Shown: positions 10,988 through 22,780, counted from the stretch's first letter. The stretch: DNA of 64,000 bases from Nitzschia sp. pyKryTriq1 (GCA_956465555.1 OY101120.1:682001-746000); one strand, 5' to 3'. Numbers and translations are program-made. The notes: generated from the letters alone by a model not told the origin.

Positions 10988-11234
10988 AGAGGAGCGCTCT
11001 GACTTCTTGACAAAACTGCATAGTAACTTCAAATACCTTTGTTAATAATTAATAAAAAGCTGCTCTATGCGATGATTTTCCCCATGGGATAGTCTTATAA
11101 TACAAAGTAGGCACGGGGATATCTGTTGCATTCTTTCCAACGAAACTGACTAGTTTCTCACAGTTGTATAAGGCGTCGTTCACACCTTCGACAGAAAAGG
11201 TTGCGGTTGAGTCGTCTCACGTGCCAATCCCCTG

Positions 11235-13263
11235 TCATCGCTGAGCTAAAATCTCCAACAGCAAACTATGGCTGACTTGCTTGATGCCGTCGGACTTGCT
11301 GACAATGTCAAAATTCTCAACAATGTACGTCATGCAAACTTCTCGAAGAATTGGGCAGTGATTCTCTGCCGCACTTTGTAGAAGCGGCCCTGCGTTTTCT
11401 GCGTTCAAATTGCGACGGACAACGGTACAACACATTTCTCGGAGGCGCTCAAGGTTGTATAGATCGGAGGCAATGTAAAGTTCAACGGCGTTTTCGACTT
11501 CGATCTTGACCGAATCTGTATAGATGTACTCCAACAGCAACAAAAAGACGGGACGAGAAATGTCGGGAATCGGGACCATGCGCTCCAGACTCTCTCGCAT
11601 CCCCGAACGAAACATGGCGGCGAAATGATCGCACCTTTGTGACAAAATCGCCCGGTGAGCGTGCACTGGTTGGTCTTCGACCAAAAAGATCACATCCGAA
11701 AATTCTTCGTCATTCACAAGTGCTCTCATCTGAGAGGAATAAGCGGAAGTGACCGGTATCGCATTAACGCCGCCACCAAGGCCGTTCGAGTGATCGAATG
11801 GCTCTACCAACGCTGCAGTATGTTCATTGTAGGATGCTACGCGAACCACGCGATAGTCCTTGAGTTTATCCACCATATTTGGAACGCTAACCTTTCGTCC
11901 AGAACCGTGGCCCAATTTACCATGATCGCCGTTTCCCCAGGTATAGACTCGTCCGGTAGACGTAAGTGCTACGGAATGTGACCAGCCACATGTAATTTGC
12001 GAGACAAAGATACCTTCTAGGGCTTGTACAAGAGTAGGCTTCACCTTGTTGACACGGTCGTTGTGTCCCAATTGACCATGCTCACCACCTCCAAAGGTAT
12101 ATAAATGTCCATCCTCCGTGACTACCGCCGTGTGGAACCCACCACAGGAAACTTGTCGTGGTTTCTTCCCAATTAATGTTTCAACCAACCGAGGCGCATG
12201 GCAATTTCGTTCAGCTCCATGCCCGAGGCGTCCAAATTTGCCTTCGCCCCACGTGAACAATTCACCACCCTCCGTCAAACAGCCTGTGTGGAATCCACAA
12301 GCAGATAGCTGTACGATTCGTTTTCCCGCAAGTCTTTCCAATAGCTTGGGAGTATATTGGTGCCCTTCCGTGTCCCCATGTCCAGCAACTCCATTTTCTT
12401 TGTCGCCCCACGTATAAATAGCCCCTGTTGAAGTGATAATAGCAGTATGCCGCGATCCACATGCAATCTGGCTGACGACCAAGCCCACCAAGGCCTCGAC
12501 TCGTTTGGGTGTTGAATGACCTGCTTCATTACCATGTCCTAGTTTACCATACATTCCTCCGCCCCTATTTCACAACAATATGACAACAACAAAATGACAG
12601 TGTGAGAATGTTAAATTTATCAAATGAATATGCGGAAAGCGAAATAACTTGCCAGGTGTATAAGTCTCCGTTGCCAGTGACGGCTGCTGTATGATAAGAT
12701 CCACAAGTAACTTGGACGACGACTTGTCCAGCCAAACTTTGGGTGATGCGAGGAACGTATTTCCATCCATTATCGCCGTGGCCTAGACGACCGTCGTCAC
12801 CGCGTCCCTAAAGGAGTTATAATCAAAATCATAATCATAAATGTGTGAGAATGCATTGCCCTTCCGAGACATACTATAGAACCGTTCTACGAGTACATCA
12901 CAGTGCAGTTCAATATTCCGAGACGACTGACGACTGACTCACCCACGTGTACACTTCCCCATCAGTGGTTAACACGACCGTATGTCCGGATCCACAGGCA
13001 ATTTGTCGAACTCCAACACCCCTCAGGGCATCCACATAGGTGGGCTCATCTTGATCACTCGTATCTCCTAGACCCAATTGACCGTCTTCACCACGACCCC
13101 ACGTAAATACAGCGAGGCCATCCAAATCGGGGAGCGTCCGGCGAGCAAAAAGATTGTGTTTCTGGTGCTGCTGGGACGGTCTCAGTCGTTCGCTCAAAGA
13201 ACATCCCGCCGAAGCGGATTCCGAAGTGCCCGCTCCGATGGTTCCTTCGCCTCCTGCCGACAT
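11235..13263 (-). CDS. RCC1 seven-bladed propeller with BTB/POZ domain
   Basis: Three exons on the minus strand, 13263-12943, 12807-12653 and 12564-11235, give 601 aa. Seven RCC1 blades are readable by their WG/FG starts (WGRGEDGQLG, WGRGDDGRLG, WGGGGMYGKLG, WGDKENGVAG, WGEGKFGRLG, FGGGEHGQLG, WGNGDHGKLG), so the propeller is complete. A BTB domain follows (FSDVIFLVEDQPVHAHRAIL to EYIYTDSV) and then a BACK-like helical tail. The layout matches the RCBTB family, whose BTB domains usually recruit CUL3 ubiquitin ligase; that role is inferred. Both introns fall at the Tyr-Thr-Trp/Gly start of a blade. The first is GT-AG; the second uses a GC donor (gcaagt...tag), and only that choice restores WGGGG. 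The frame is open upstream of 13263 but has no earlier ATG. Confidence 0.93.
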
Positions 13264-14138
13264 TAGTATGTTGCTGACGCTTGTGTGTAGGAAGTGCGTA
13301 TTTCTCAAGGAATAGAAGATTGTTTTGGAGAACTCTGCAACTTGCTCGATTGATTGATCTCCTTTTTGAACCAGTTGGATTTCAGAACAATGATGTTCGT
13401 GCTGCTGCTGCTGCTCTGTATCCTCGTACAAAGTAACGAATTTAATAACACCTATGCTGAAAGCTGCGATTCTTCTCTAGCTACTAGATGTGTTCTTTCC
13501 CGTTGGATCGGTAGCACTGACGGATACAAAGCAATGCAGAGAATGTAGTGACAGTTATTATTTGTTGCTAGAGTTCATACTTGTTCCAGAAAACTCGCTG
13601 ACGAGTTTGCTTTCCCTCTTCCCTGCTGCCTGCTGCCTCTCGTCATCATCACACGCGCGGCCCAACAACAACACCCGCCAATCGCAAGGCGATGTTATTG
13701 GAGATTTTTGTTGGAATTTTTGTTGGAGGCAATCCAGAAATCTCCCGGAACAAGCACCGGAACAACCGTCCGTGCGTGCGTGCCATTGTAAGCTAAATCT
13801 TTGAATCCCGAATTGAAAGGACATTTTATATTTCATTTATTCATTCATGAATATTTGAGAATGAAACTGATGACTCAAAATAGACCCATTCGACTCAGAA
13901 ATTTAATTATTGCGTTCGCCTCGAAGCAGCTCGTGGAAGAGAGGATGACCGCCGCAGATGAGCGCCGGTCATGGAAGGTGTTTTTATCTTCTTTTATCGC
14001 GGTTCAACGCACAAACAGCCGCGCGTATTTTTTACGAAAAGCAGGTAGCGCTGGTTCCGATCACATTGCTTTTCTCACATCATCCATCCGATTTTTACTT
14101 GACTCTGTATTTGCTCTCATCCTCTAGCAATCCATAAC
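13264..14138. other. Intergenic spacer, divergent promoters
   Basis: Separates the RCC1-BTB gene from the ERGIC-PDI gene. It has a CTG/CAG-rich stretch at ~13395-13420 and AT-rich sequence at ~13790-13850. Small frames on both strands show no recognisable content. Confidence 0.5.
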
Positions 14139-15869
14139 ATGAGCAACAACATCAATGGGGGCGGCCGTTCCCGGAATGCCATGTCCTCTGTGGACTTTTA
14201 TCGCCGTGTACCGAAGGATTTGACGGAGGTACGTTTCCTGCTCGTTGTACTCACTCGTATTGCGTTCGCCCAGCAATGCATTGCATTGCTTCTTGTGCCA
14301 TTGAGGAGTCGTCTGTACGTACGTCGTTTTTGGTACAAATTCTACGTGGGTGGGCACCTCGCTGGATCTTGTGTGCACTTTTTGGAGGGTACGTATCCAC
14401 AAAAAATACTCACTCGGTCTTCTTCTTTCTTGTGTATTTCCTCTTTCTCCCCTGCTTGCTATATTGCGCTATGTAACTACTTGTACTGATTGAATGTCTG
14501 TCTGTAGGCAACTACTTTGGGAGCTGCCATGTCCATGGTAGCGATCGGCATCATGTCCGTCTTGTTCCTGAGTGAAACGGCAGCCTTTGCGCGGACCCGG
14601 ATCGCAACTTCCATTACGCTCGACGAGAACACGCAGCCACAGCTCCGGCTCAATTTTAACATTACGCTATTGGATTTAAACTGCGATTACGTCAGCGTGG
14701 ATGTATGGGATGCCCTGGGGACAAATCGTCAAAATGTTACCAAAAATGTGGAAAAGTGGCAGCTTTCCGAGGGAGGTGAGGTGAGGTTGTTCAGTGGACG
14801 CAATCGAGAACAACGAGAAGTCCGGCACGAAGAGCATGAGCGGACGTTGGAACAGATGCACGAAGAAGACGGAGTTCATGCGGTGGATCTTGACGATGGG
14901 AACTTCAAGGAGTGGCTAGCGGAAAACGAAATGGCGTTCGTGGATATGTTTGCACCATGGTGTGTCTGGTGCCAAAGATTGGCTCCGACCTGGGAGAAGT
15001 TTGCTCAAGAGGTCAAAAAGCTGGAAATGCCAGTGGGTGTAGGAAAGGTGGACTGTATGGCCAATGCCAACTTGTGTCGGACAGAGAAAGTCATGGCGTT
15101 CCCCACGCTTCGTTGGTACCACAATTCAGAAGCCATGAGTCCCGATTATAAGATGGATCGTACCGTCCAAGCCTTGACAGGATTTGCCCGACGCAAGTTG
15201 GAGATGGATGAGAAATTCAAAGAGTGGGAGAAAAAGGCTGTGGCCGACGGTTCGGCAGACGAAGCCGAACGGGAAAAGAAGAGGCAGCTCTTTCAGCAGA
15301 ACCGCCCCGAGCATCCTGCCTGTCAAGTCAGCGGTCACTTGATGGTGAATCGGGTGCCAGGAAACTTTCATATTGAAGCCAAGTCCAAGAACCATAACTT
15401 GAACTCGGCTATGACAAACCTGACACACATTGTCAATCATTTGAGCTTCGGGGAACCCTTGGACCAGCAGTCACGTCGTACAAAGCGGATATTGAAGCAA
15501 GTGCCAGAGGAGCACCGTCAGTTCAATCCAATGGATGGGGAATTCTACTTGACAAAGGACTTTCATCAGGCTTATCATCATTACATCAAGGTAGTCTCCA
15601 CCCATCTCAATATGGGTACCTCGAGCGCCAACCAAATGCTGACGTATCAATTCTTGGAACAGTCGCAAATCGTGTTTTACGATGTCAACAATGTCCCAGA
15701 AGCACGATTTTCTTACGACTTGAGTCCCATGAGTGTCGTTGTGGAAAAGGAAGGTCGAAAGTGGTACGATTATCTCACTAGTTTGTGTGCCATCATCGGA
15801 GGTACTTTTACTACTCTGGGCCTGATCGACGCCGTGTTGTACAAGGTCTTCAAACCCAAAAAGCTATAG
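14139..15869 (+). CDS. ERGIC/Erv41-46-type protein with inserted PDI thioredoxin domain
   Basis: Exon 1 14139-14228, intron 14229-14507 (gtacgt...tgtag, phase 0), exon 2 14508-15869; 483 aa. The N-terminus (SVDFYRRVPKDL, then a TM at ~34-56) is the ERGIC-N domain, followed by the family's NFNITLLDLNCDYVSVDVWD block. A thioredoxin domain at ~155-265 has an intact CVWC active site (Cys182/Cys185). The C-terminal lumenal part (HIVNHLSFGEP, YHHYIKVVSTH) and a second TM near the end (YDYLTSLCAIIGGTFTTLGL) are typical of Erv41/Erv46. This is the plant PDIL5-4 architecture: an ER-Golgi cargo receptor carrying a disulfide-exchange domain. Its thioredoxin domain is very similar to domain 2 of the convergent gene at 16025-18278. 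It ends in KPKKL, a possible dilysine-like retrieval tail. Confidence 0.93.
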
Positions 15870-16024
15870 ATATGTCTTATTATTTGTGTGTAAAGGAGAT
15901 GAAATTTACTACTATGCAATACCATACCGGTGGCCTTTTTCGTTGCTGCAGTAGCAATTGTGTTTCAAGTAGCTCCTCCGAAATGCAAAAATGTAATGTA
16001 AAAGCTCGCTTCTTAAGTCAACAG

Positions 16025-18278
16025 CTATTCCGTCGTGAAGACATCTTCCTGCTCCTCCACGTCCGAAAGTAGCTCGTTGGCGTAGGCGAGGAGTGTCTCA
16101 GAAGTGGCTTGTTCATGACAGTTCGGGTCGTTTTCGCATGTGTACGAAAAGACGGAAGCGCCATTTTTGTACCATCGCATAGTTGGATAAGCATAGATCC
16201 GCTCTCGAAGGCACAACTGATCCTCCGCTACGCAATCGACTCGAGCAATGGCCACAGGTAGGTTTATTGCTCTGGCTTGCTCCGCAAATTCCTCCCACAC
16301 TGCTTGCGCACGTTGGCTAAGAGTCGCTCCGAAGACAATGAATGCATCCGGGCTAGTCTCCAAGATTTCCTTCCAAAGGGGTTCCGTAATATCGATCGAA
16401 TGGAAAAGGACGGGCTCGTCTTCCGATTTCAAAGCCTGGCGAACTGGCAAAATTTCATCGTCATCTTCGATCTCGACATTATCCGCATGATCATCGTCGA
16501 TCTCGACATTCTCCTCCGCAAAATTGAGGGGGTGAAGTCCTTCAAATGAATCACCTTGGTCCCCCTCTTGGTCGTTCGGGAGCAAAATACCACCTTCCTG
16601 CATCGTAGGTGTCATTTCGTCCTCAGCCTCACCGCTGATCCCTGAAAGACGCAGATATGCGTAGTTAAGGTAGGCCTCGACGCTTCGTTCTTCGGTGCAG
16701 GAAAGTCCGGTAGCTCGTCCACCTTCGTACCATTGCACGGTTGGGAAGGCGAACACACGTTCACGACGACAAAGATTTTCTTGGGCAACACAATCTACCT
16801 TGACAATGGAAATCGGCAGCTCTCTTTCAGCTACTTCTTGCGCGAATTGGTCCCAAATAGGAGACAGCCGCTGGCTCCAAACGCACCATGGTGCGTAGAA
16901 GTCCACGAGGACAGCGTTGTGAGATTTGTGGAAGTTGGCCCAGCTTTCTTTGTCGAGATGAATAGCGAGCTGTGGTATTTCGAGTTCTTCCCTGTTTCCT
17001 TCGCGTTCCTCTCCCACTTCCTTTGGATAGGAAGACGTGGTCGTCATTGCGGGGAAAGAGCGGGCAACTTCTTTCTCTTGATTTTCCAAAGCGTAGGAGG
17101 GTTCATCCACGAGCACTCCACCTAGTTTGTTTTGGGCGTACGTCAACAATGCTTGAACTGTTCGATGTGGTCGATCCATAGTATAGTCAGGTTTCGTGGC
17201 TTCAGACTTTTGGTACCATCGAAAGGTTGGAAAAGCCATGATTTCCTCGCTCCGACACAAATCACCCTGTGCCATACAATCCACCTTCCCGATTCCAATT
17301 GGCATATTCAATCTTTGAGCTTCTTGAGCAAACCGTTCCCAGGTCGGGGCCAATCGTTGGCACCACACGCACCATGGTGCATACAGATCGACGAATGCCA
17401 TTTCATTTTCTAGCAACCAAGGCTTGAAATTGGTCATGGTCAAGTCTGCGACTGCGCTTTCAGGACCATCATTCGATGTGAAAACCTCAAGGCTCTCTTG
17501 GCGGGTGGTCGCTGTGTCTTCCATTCGAGGACCAGATAGACGTTGATTGGCGAGCTTCTTGACGTACTCGAAGGTTGTACCCCCTCCGGGAAAGTAGTCG
17601 TCGCCCACGGCACGGCCTCCCTCGTACCACCGGAGCGTTGGATAGGTGGAGACAGATTCTCGGCGACACAAGTCTCTGTGATCGACACAGTTTACAGTGG
17701 CAATGCCCACCGGCGAATCCGTCTGCATCTTCATATAATTAGCAAGCTGTTCCCATACTGGGGAAAGCTTTGAAGAATCAGGGCGCCCGGCCAAATGGAA
17801 ATTTACAAACACAGCACTGTGACCCTCATGGAATTCGTCCCAATGGGTATCGTCCAGTTGCATCACATTCGAATCTGAAATAGCACTATCATGACCAAAA
17901 CCAAAACCGTCTGCTTGCCAGTTACTTCGGAGGTCTTGAAAGATGTCCTTTGTATTCGCCACTATATCGTCCCAGGCGTCACCCAGCGTTAGCAACGATA
18001 GGACGATGGTCGCTGTCAAGGCCCATACAGTGAACGCGACTTCGGCCGTCTGGATAGATTCAAAGAAGGGAAAGAATGAAGGTTTCTAAGATGCGTGATA
18101 TTTTCTGCGACTAAACGCACATAGAAAATGCAGTGGCAGTAGGCCCACCAAGCAGAACTCCGCCTACCTTGTTGCAAGAATAACTTGACAAATCTTCCTC
18201 TAAGAAAGAAGCATCACCCTTCTCTGTTGATAGCAGAGGCAAGCAGAGGTCAATTTCCTCCAGGCTTTCGCTCGTCAT
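16025..18278 (-). CDS. Membrane-anchored protein with four thioredoxin-fold domains
   Basis: Exon 1 18278-18168 (ATG, 37 codons), intron 18167-18050 (gtaggc...ccag, phase 0), exon 2 18049-16025; 711 aa. The first exon is required, because exon 2 has no ATG near its start. A TM segment (AEVAFTVWALTATIVLSLLTL, ~39-58) anchors the protein. Four thioredoxin folds follow: domain 1 (~100-205) has no CxxC; domain 2 has CVWC at 264-267; domain 3 has CVWS at 426-429 (a monothiol CxxS); domain 4 (~565-690) has lost both cysteines. All keep the VDC...LCR(R)E...FPT/YPT(L/M)RWY framework. A lumenal chaperone or disulfide isomerase role is inferred. An acidic linker of ~100 residues lies between domains 3 and 4. 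It converges on the ERGIC-PDI gene with a 155-bp gap. Confidence 0.88.
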
Positions 18279-19048
18279 GGTGAGGATGCATCGGTATTAG
18301 CGCTGCGAACAATAATGATCATCATCTGCGATAATGCAGTTTTCTTCATCTGCACTACCGGTATATCATTCTTGCATGATGTTGCGTGTTGGATGATGTA
18401 TTGGATCTGCATGTTCCGGCCAGCGGCCCGCGAGAGTGATGCGATGAAAGTCTCATCTCAATCTTGTCTCAATCGTGTCTCCCTCATCGTGCCATTTTGA
18501 CTGATGACGAACAGACGACCCCGTCCCTACCGTCACAGTACCATACGGTACCGCGGTACCGGTACCGGGTACAATAATTGAGTACAGTAGGGTACATCTC
18601 GTACAGTCGTACAGATAGTACTGCACACACAACATCATCATAACATCTCCACGTGCTCGCTTGCCCTACGAGAAGTCAAAATAATAATAATTAGTCTCTA
18701 CTAGTACGAAGTACCGGTAGTTAGAGTACTGTAGGACTGCTCTTGCTTGAGAATGTGCTCATCTTCGACGATTAAAGAGGCGTTGTATTTATGGCTTTGT
18801 GCGTGATAGTTAAAAAAATTACCAGCAGCTATACTACTACATTATTTTATACTCTAAGAGTAGTCGCTGTCGCAACATGGAAGATGCCGCCCGGGCTGAA
18901 TGCACATATTGTGATTGACTGAAATACACTAAAGGGTTCGTACAATCGACGCAATATTCATATACTTCCACTCGTTCCCATCCCCGAAGATATTTCGAAA
19001 TGTGCTTGCTTGCATACCATTCTGTCGCTCGGCTATCGGTTTCGTTGG
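18279..19048. other. Intergenic spacer with GTAC island
   Basis: No gene seen. A strong GTAC/TACC palindromic island lies at ~18535-18615 (cagtaccatacggtaccgcg, then more GGTACC units and a run of gtaca/gtac words). Confidence 0.55.
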
Positions 19049-19597
19049 CTATGTCTGTTCCGTTACGCAACAATCTTTAAAGGCTTCCACCTCTCCAACC
19101 TTGGTTTGACACAATACACAATAATGATCGGTTTGCTTGCAGTTGTCCAAAACAAGAGGAACCCAACAAATCGGCCAAAACACAAAGACCATGACCCCTG
19201 AAGCAGTCCAAGTCTGCCAGGTCGGGTAAGTGGAGATGCGCGTGCGGGATTCTTGATGACAGTTGGGGCACTGTTTGATAAACATAGGAACTCGTGCCAA
19301 TGTCGGGTCGGCTTGCTGAAAGGCTGTCGTTGGATTCATCGTGGGTGGTGTTGCTTTGAGTGGCGCATGATATTGTCGCTGATATTCATACTGTTGTTGT
19401 TGCGCCATGACTTCGGGAACAGGGGTCGCTACAGGAATGGCACCTGGTTGCATGGTGGAGTATGCGCCAGATGTATCTATGTGGAGAGTAATCAATGAGG
19501 TAAAAGAGAGAGTTTAACATCAAGGAGCCATGCTTTCCGCATTCGGCAATCTTGGACTCGTACCTTTCTTGTCGGAACTTGAGCCAAAGAAACCCAT
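19049..19597 (-). CDS. LITAF-domain membrane-associated zinc protein
   Basis: Exon 1 19597-19564 (MGFFGSSSDKK plus one base), intron 19563-19477 (gtacga...catag, phase 1), exon 2 19476-19049; 153 aa. The N-terminal half is Pro/Gln-rich (including MAQQQQYEYQRQ). The C-terminal LITAF domain has CPNCHQESRTRIS, a hydrophobic hairpin-like stretch (GVMVFVFWPICWVPLVL) and the closing HYCVLCQTKVGEVE, giving the two CxxC knuckles expected to bind one zinc and place the domain on a membrane surface. Animal LITAF/SIMPLE acts on late endosomes; the same place is likely here but is inferred. The family size is usually 120-170 aa, which fits. Confidence 0.9.
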
Positions 19598-20278
19598 GGT
19601 TGACTTTTTTGCAATGGAGATAAAGGAGAACGATTGTCTTTGAAAAAGTTGTTGCTGATATGATATGAATGCAATACGATTTCTCTCTTTGCAATCTGTT
19701 TGCTTCGTTTATAGTTGTAAGTCTGCAAAACGGGATGGGATCCGTTTGGCGCCATTGTAGTAGTGGAACGAACTTCCTGTCGGTTGGAAACGGTATCACA
19801 TGGCGCACGCCCGCCGTGCTTTGGATTCTGTAGAACTTCTACGTAGTTCGATCGCTAAATTGCCGACCGGCTCTGAGTCGTGGATCTGCGGTCTCAAGAC
19901 TGGATTTGCGGCGGACGGCGGACGGCGGCATCGGACGCCGACGGAGAGACCCATCCTATACTTTGTGTCCGTGTTTTTTTTCCGCCTACTACGACTACTC
20001 CAAGCAAGATCCCATCGTCAAGCACAGTCAGTGGGAAGAGTCCACTATCTACTTTAGCAAATATCTTGACGATCATCGAGAAGAAATGTCTCTTGTGCCT
20101 GAGCTAGTAGAGACCAGCAGTTCTACTGGATTAAGTCTACAGGTAGCTCAGGACTGCGCTGACTACGACATTCTACGTGTTTTTTCAATAGCAAACAATA
20201 TAATTTTAGGGTTATTGCCTTCCTGCCATGTTGGTAGCAGCGGAGTAACTCCCATCCCCCATCCATGACGAACATAGT
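19598..20278. other. Intergenic spacer
   Basis: No supportable gene. A short 'ggcggac' repeat lies at ~19910-19925. Small frames on both strands look random. Confidence 0.5.
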
Positions 20279-22147
20279 TTAGCTATCTGTTTGAAAGCTT
20301 GTCGAAAGTGAAGCCCTCCACGCCTCCAGCTCTCGTTTCCTCCGTCGTTTTTGTTCCAAAAGCGATAGAGAGTGGTGAACAGGCTTTTGTTTCGTCTCCC
20401 CAGGACCTCCGCTAGTACTTCCACTGTCCCGTGCCGTACTCAAGCCAAGAAACTGATCCAACGCCTTTGCTGTTAGTGTATCGGATCCTGATATCTCAGC
20501 TACTGGCGTATCATAATCTTCGGTCTGCGTGCTCGCTCCAAGCGATGCGACAGAATCGCTCAGTACGGATTCCGTATAGCTCATGGTCGACTGTGAGTCT
20601 GACCAATCAGAGCGAATACCAGCAAAATCTCCCAGAACGCCCCACCAATCAGAAATAAACACTGATTTGGATTGAACCGGGTCATCCCATTGTTGAGATG
20701 TTGATTTTTTCGGCTTTGGCAGATTCTTCTTCGGGCTTATGGGGCTGCTAGAAAGATCAATGCCGCGAATGGAATTGACGTTGAAGTTAGAAGACAATAG
20801 TTTGTTCTCGGCTTTCGATGGACTTTCCGTGTAGTGCGCAATCAATGCTTTGCCTCGTTCCGACGATTGAATGGAATCATTATCAGACGCATTTGTCCCT
20901 CCCAGAAGCTCTGATTTTCTTCCTCCGATGGGCTCAATATTTATCTTCACGGATGAATCAAGGATCGAATCTGACATCGAAACAAAGCGCCCGTCTCCAT
21001 CATCATCGCTAGTTATTTTGGAGATATCTAGGGAAGTCATCACATGTGACTGGTTGATGACTTCCTTGTGGCCTCCCATTGCTAACGCCGCGTAGCCCAA
21101 ACCAGCATCACTGTCGAGGGTTGAATCGTAGTTGCGTGACAGGTCGGCCAACGTGGAAGCGGTCAGTTTCGTCCTTACAGAATCCGCCATTGCAGCCACT
21201 TGTCTCTCCAACTCCTCCAAATCGTTTTCTTGAATCATCTTATTCAGATTTCGGAAGTCTTTTTTCCGAATTATATCATCGTAGTCTTCTTCGTCGCTAT
21301 CGTCTTCTGCCACAGAATAATGAATCAGAGAAGCAGCTGATAAGAGTTGCTCTTCTGCATTCATGTTCATGATTCTCTCGAGTGGATCTTCTGGATTTCT
21401 ATTCCATGAACTATCGGGTGCATCGTCATCGATCTGAGCCATTCTTATTGCAACAATTCGAGCAACAATCTCCTTTTCGGACGCAGTTAAAGGCTCGTTC
21501 TCATGGACGTGTGGATATCTGCCAGAATCTGGTTTTTCGACTTCCTGTCTGTGCGGTACGGGAGCCTCCTCCTCCTCATTCTCGCCCTGCTTATCAATTC
21601 TCATTATTCTAGCAAGTGGATCCCCTCGGTTTGAATTTGAAGGCGGCTTCCCTTCACCCTCGTCTACCGCCGCCATCCTCGATGCAATTATTCGTGCAAT
21701 AATTTCCTTGTTCGCCTCGTTGTCTTCTTCCTCGTCATCGGTGCCATCCTCCATATCTGCAATTCGGCTCAGTGGATCCTGAGGATCATCTCGATTGGAA
21801 TATGAAGACGACTTTCCTTCGCCCTTGTCTGCCGCCGCCAGCCTCGAAGCGATTATTCGGGCAACAATCTCTTTGTTCGCCTCGTTGTCTTCTTCGTCTT
21901 CGTCATCGGTGTCATCGTCTTCAAAGTCGGCGAATCGGCTTAGTGGGTCCTGAGGACCATCACTATCACCACCACTGTCTTCCGTATGTGTTCCTTTAGT
22001 TGAGGGCTTCGGACCCAACGGCCCCGACATCCTTCCCGATGATGCAGCAGCTTCGCCTTCACGGTCTTCTTCTTCGGCCATTCTCATCAGCCGAGAAAGT
22101 GGATCATCTCCCCCCTCCGACGACGAATCATCATCGTCATAGCTCAT
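20279..22147 (-). CDS. Acidic protein with DPLSR / KEIVARIIA repeats, unknown function
   Basis: Single exon, 622 aa, ATG at 22147 (MSYDDDDSSSEGG). I do not recognise a known domain. The N-terminal ~240 residues hold tandem modules of ~55-65 aa. Each has a DP(L)(S/A/E)RI-type box, an acidic run, an amphipathic helix-like NEANKEIVARIIASRLAA and a basic/Ser linker; about four are readable, the last more diverged (SEKEIVARIVAIRMAQIDDD and EDPLERIMNMNAEEQ). The rest is Ser/Asp-rich, with a conserved-looking WWGVLGDFAGIRSDWSDS segment at ~500 and a basic end (EQKRRRKRELEAW). Highly charged modules with helix faces suggest a binding scaffold, but there is no direct evidence of function. Confidence 0.8.
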   Translation of the reverse strand: MSYDDDDSSSEGGDDPLSRLMRMAEEEDREGEAAASSGRMSGPLGPKPSTKGTHTEDSGGDSDGPQDPLSRFADFEDDDTDDEDEEDNEANKEIVARIIASRLAAADKGEGKSSSYSNRDDPQDPLSRIADMEDGTDDEEEDNEANKEIIARIIASRMAAVDEGEGKPPSNSNRGDPLARIMRIDKQGENEEEEAPVPHRQEVEKPDSGRYPHVHENEPLTASEKEIVARIVAIRMAQIDDDAPDSSWNRNPEDPLERIMNMNAEEQLLSAASLIHYSVAEDDSDEEDYDDIIRKKDFRNLNKMIQENDLEELERQVAAMADSVRTKLTASTLADLSRNYDSTLDSDAGLGYAALAMGGHKEVINQSHVMTSLDISKITSDDDGDGRFVSMSDSILDSSVKINIEPIGGRKSELLGGTNASDNDSIQSSERGKALIAHYTESPSKAENKLLSSNFNVNSIRGIDLSSSPISPKKNLPKPKKSTSQQWDDPVQSKSVFISDWWGVLGDFAGIRSDWSDSQSTMSYTESVLSDSVASLGASTQTEDYDTPVAEISGSDTLTAKALDQFLGLSTARDSGSTSGGPGETKQKPVHHSLSLLEQKRRRKRELEAWRASLSTSFQTDS

Positions 22148-22780
22148 ATTCCAAATTTATAAGTGGGACTGTTTGACAACACGTACATCCCCGAGGCTCA
22201 CTTTCTCTCTCTGCTCTAGACTATTCTGCCAATCGGTTTGAGGAGTTTCGTTTGACCCAGCAGAAATATACAGTAGAAGAAGTGTTTTATTATCTAGGTT
22301 TTAGTGGTCGGCGGTGTTGGCGGGTGTGGGCGCTCGCGCTCGCTGTTCGGTTTTTCGAGATAGTATTATGTTCTTCGTTGATTTTTGGTGTGCCCGCGGT
22401 TGGTTTGCTTTTATTTTATTTATGCCTCACGTTAGTCGAGTGAGTCCAAAAGTCATTTTGGTCGGTCCGATGACCGAGTGACTGCGTCCACGCACCACCG
22501 GGAGCTGATGCTCTATGATAGTGTACTGTGCCGGTACAAGTTACTCGTACGGTAAGTACTGTACCTGGTACCAGGTACTTAGGGTACAGTAGAGAGTACG
22601 AGTACGAGTACCGGTAGCTATTCATCCCTCGACTTTGGTGCACATTATGCTACTCACTACTTTCTAAGAATGATAGCTCGTCCAGTAAGCATGAAAAAGT
22701 CAAATAGATTTTGCGTCTCGGTCTGTAACAAAATGGTGAAATTATCTCTTGTTTTTCGTACATGTACAGTCTTGCTTTGT
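22148..22780. other. Intergenic spacer with GTAC island
   Basis: No gene. It is GT-rich at ~22290-22440, with a GTAC/CCTGGTACC island at ~22525-22620 ending close to the 3' end of the Sel1 gene. Confidence 0.5.
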
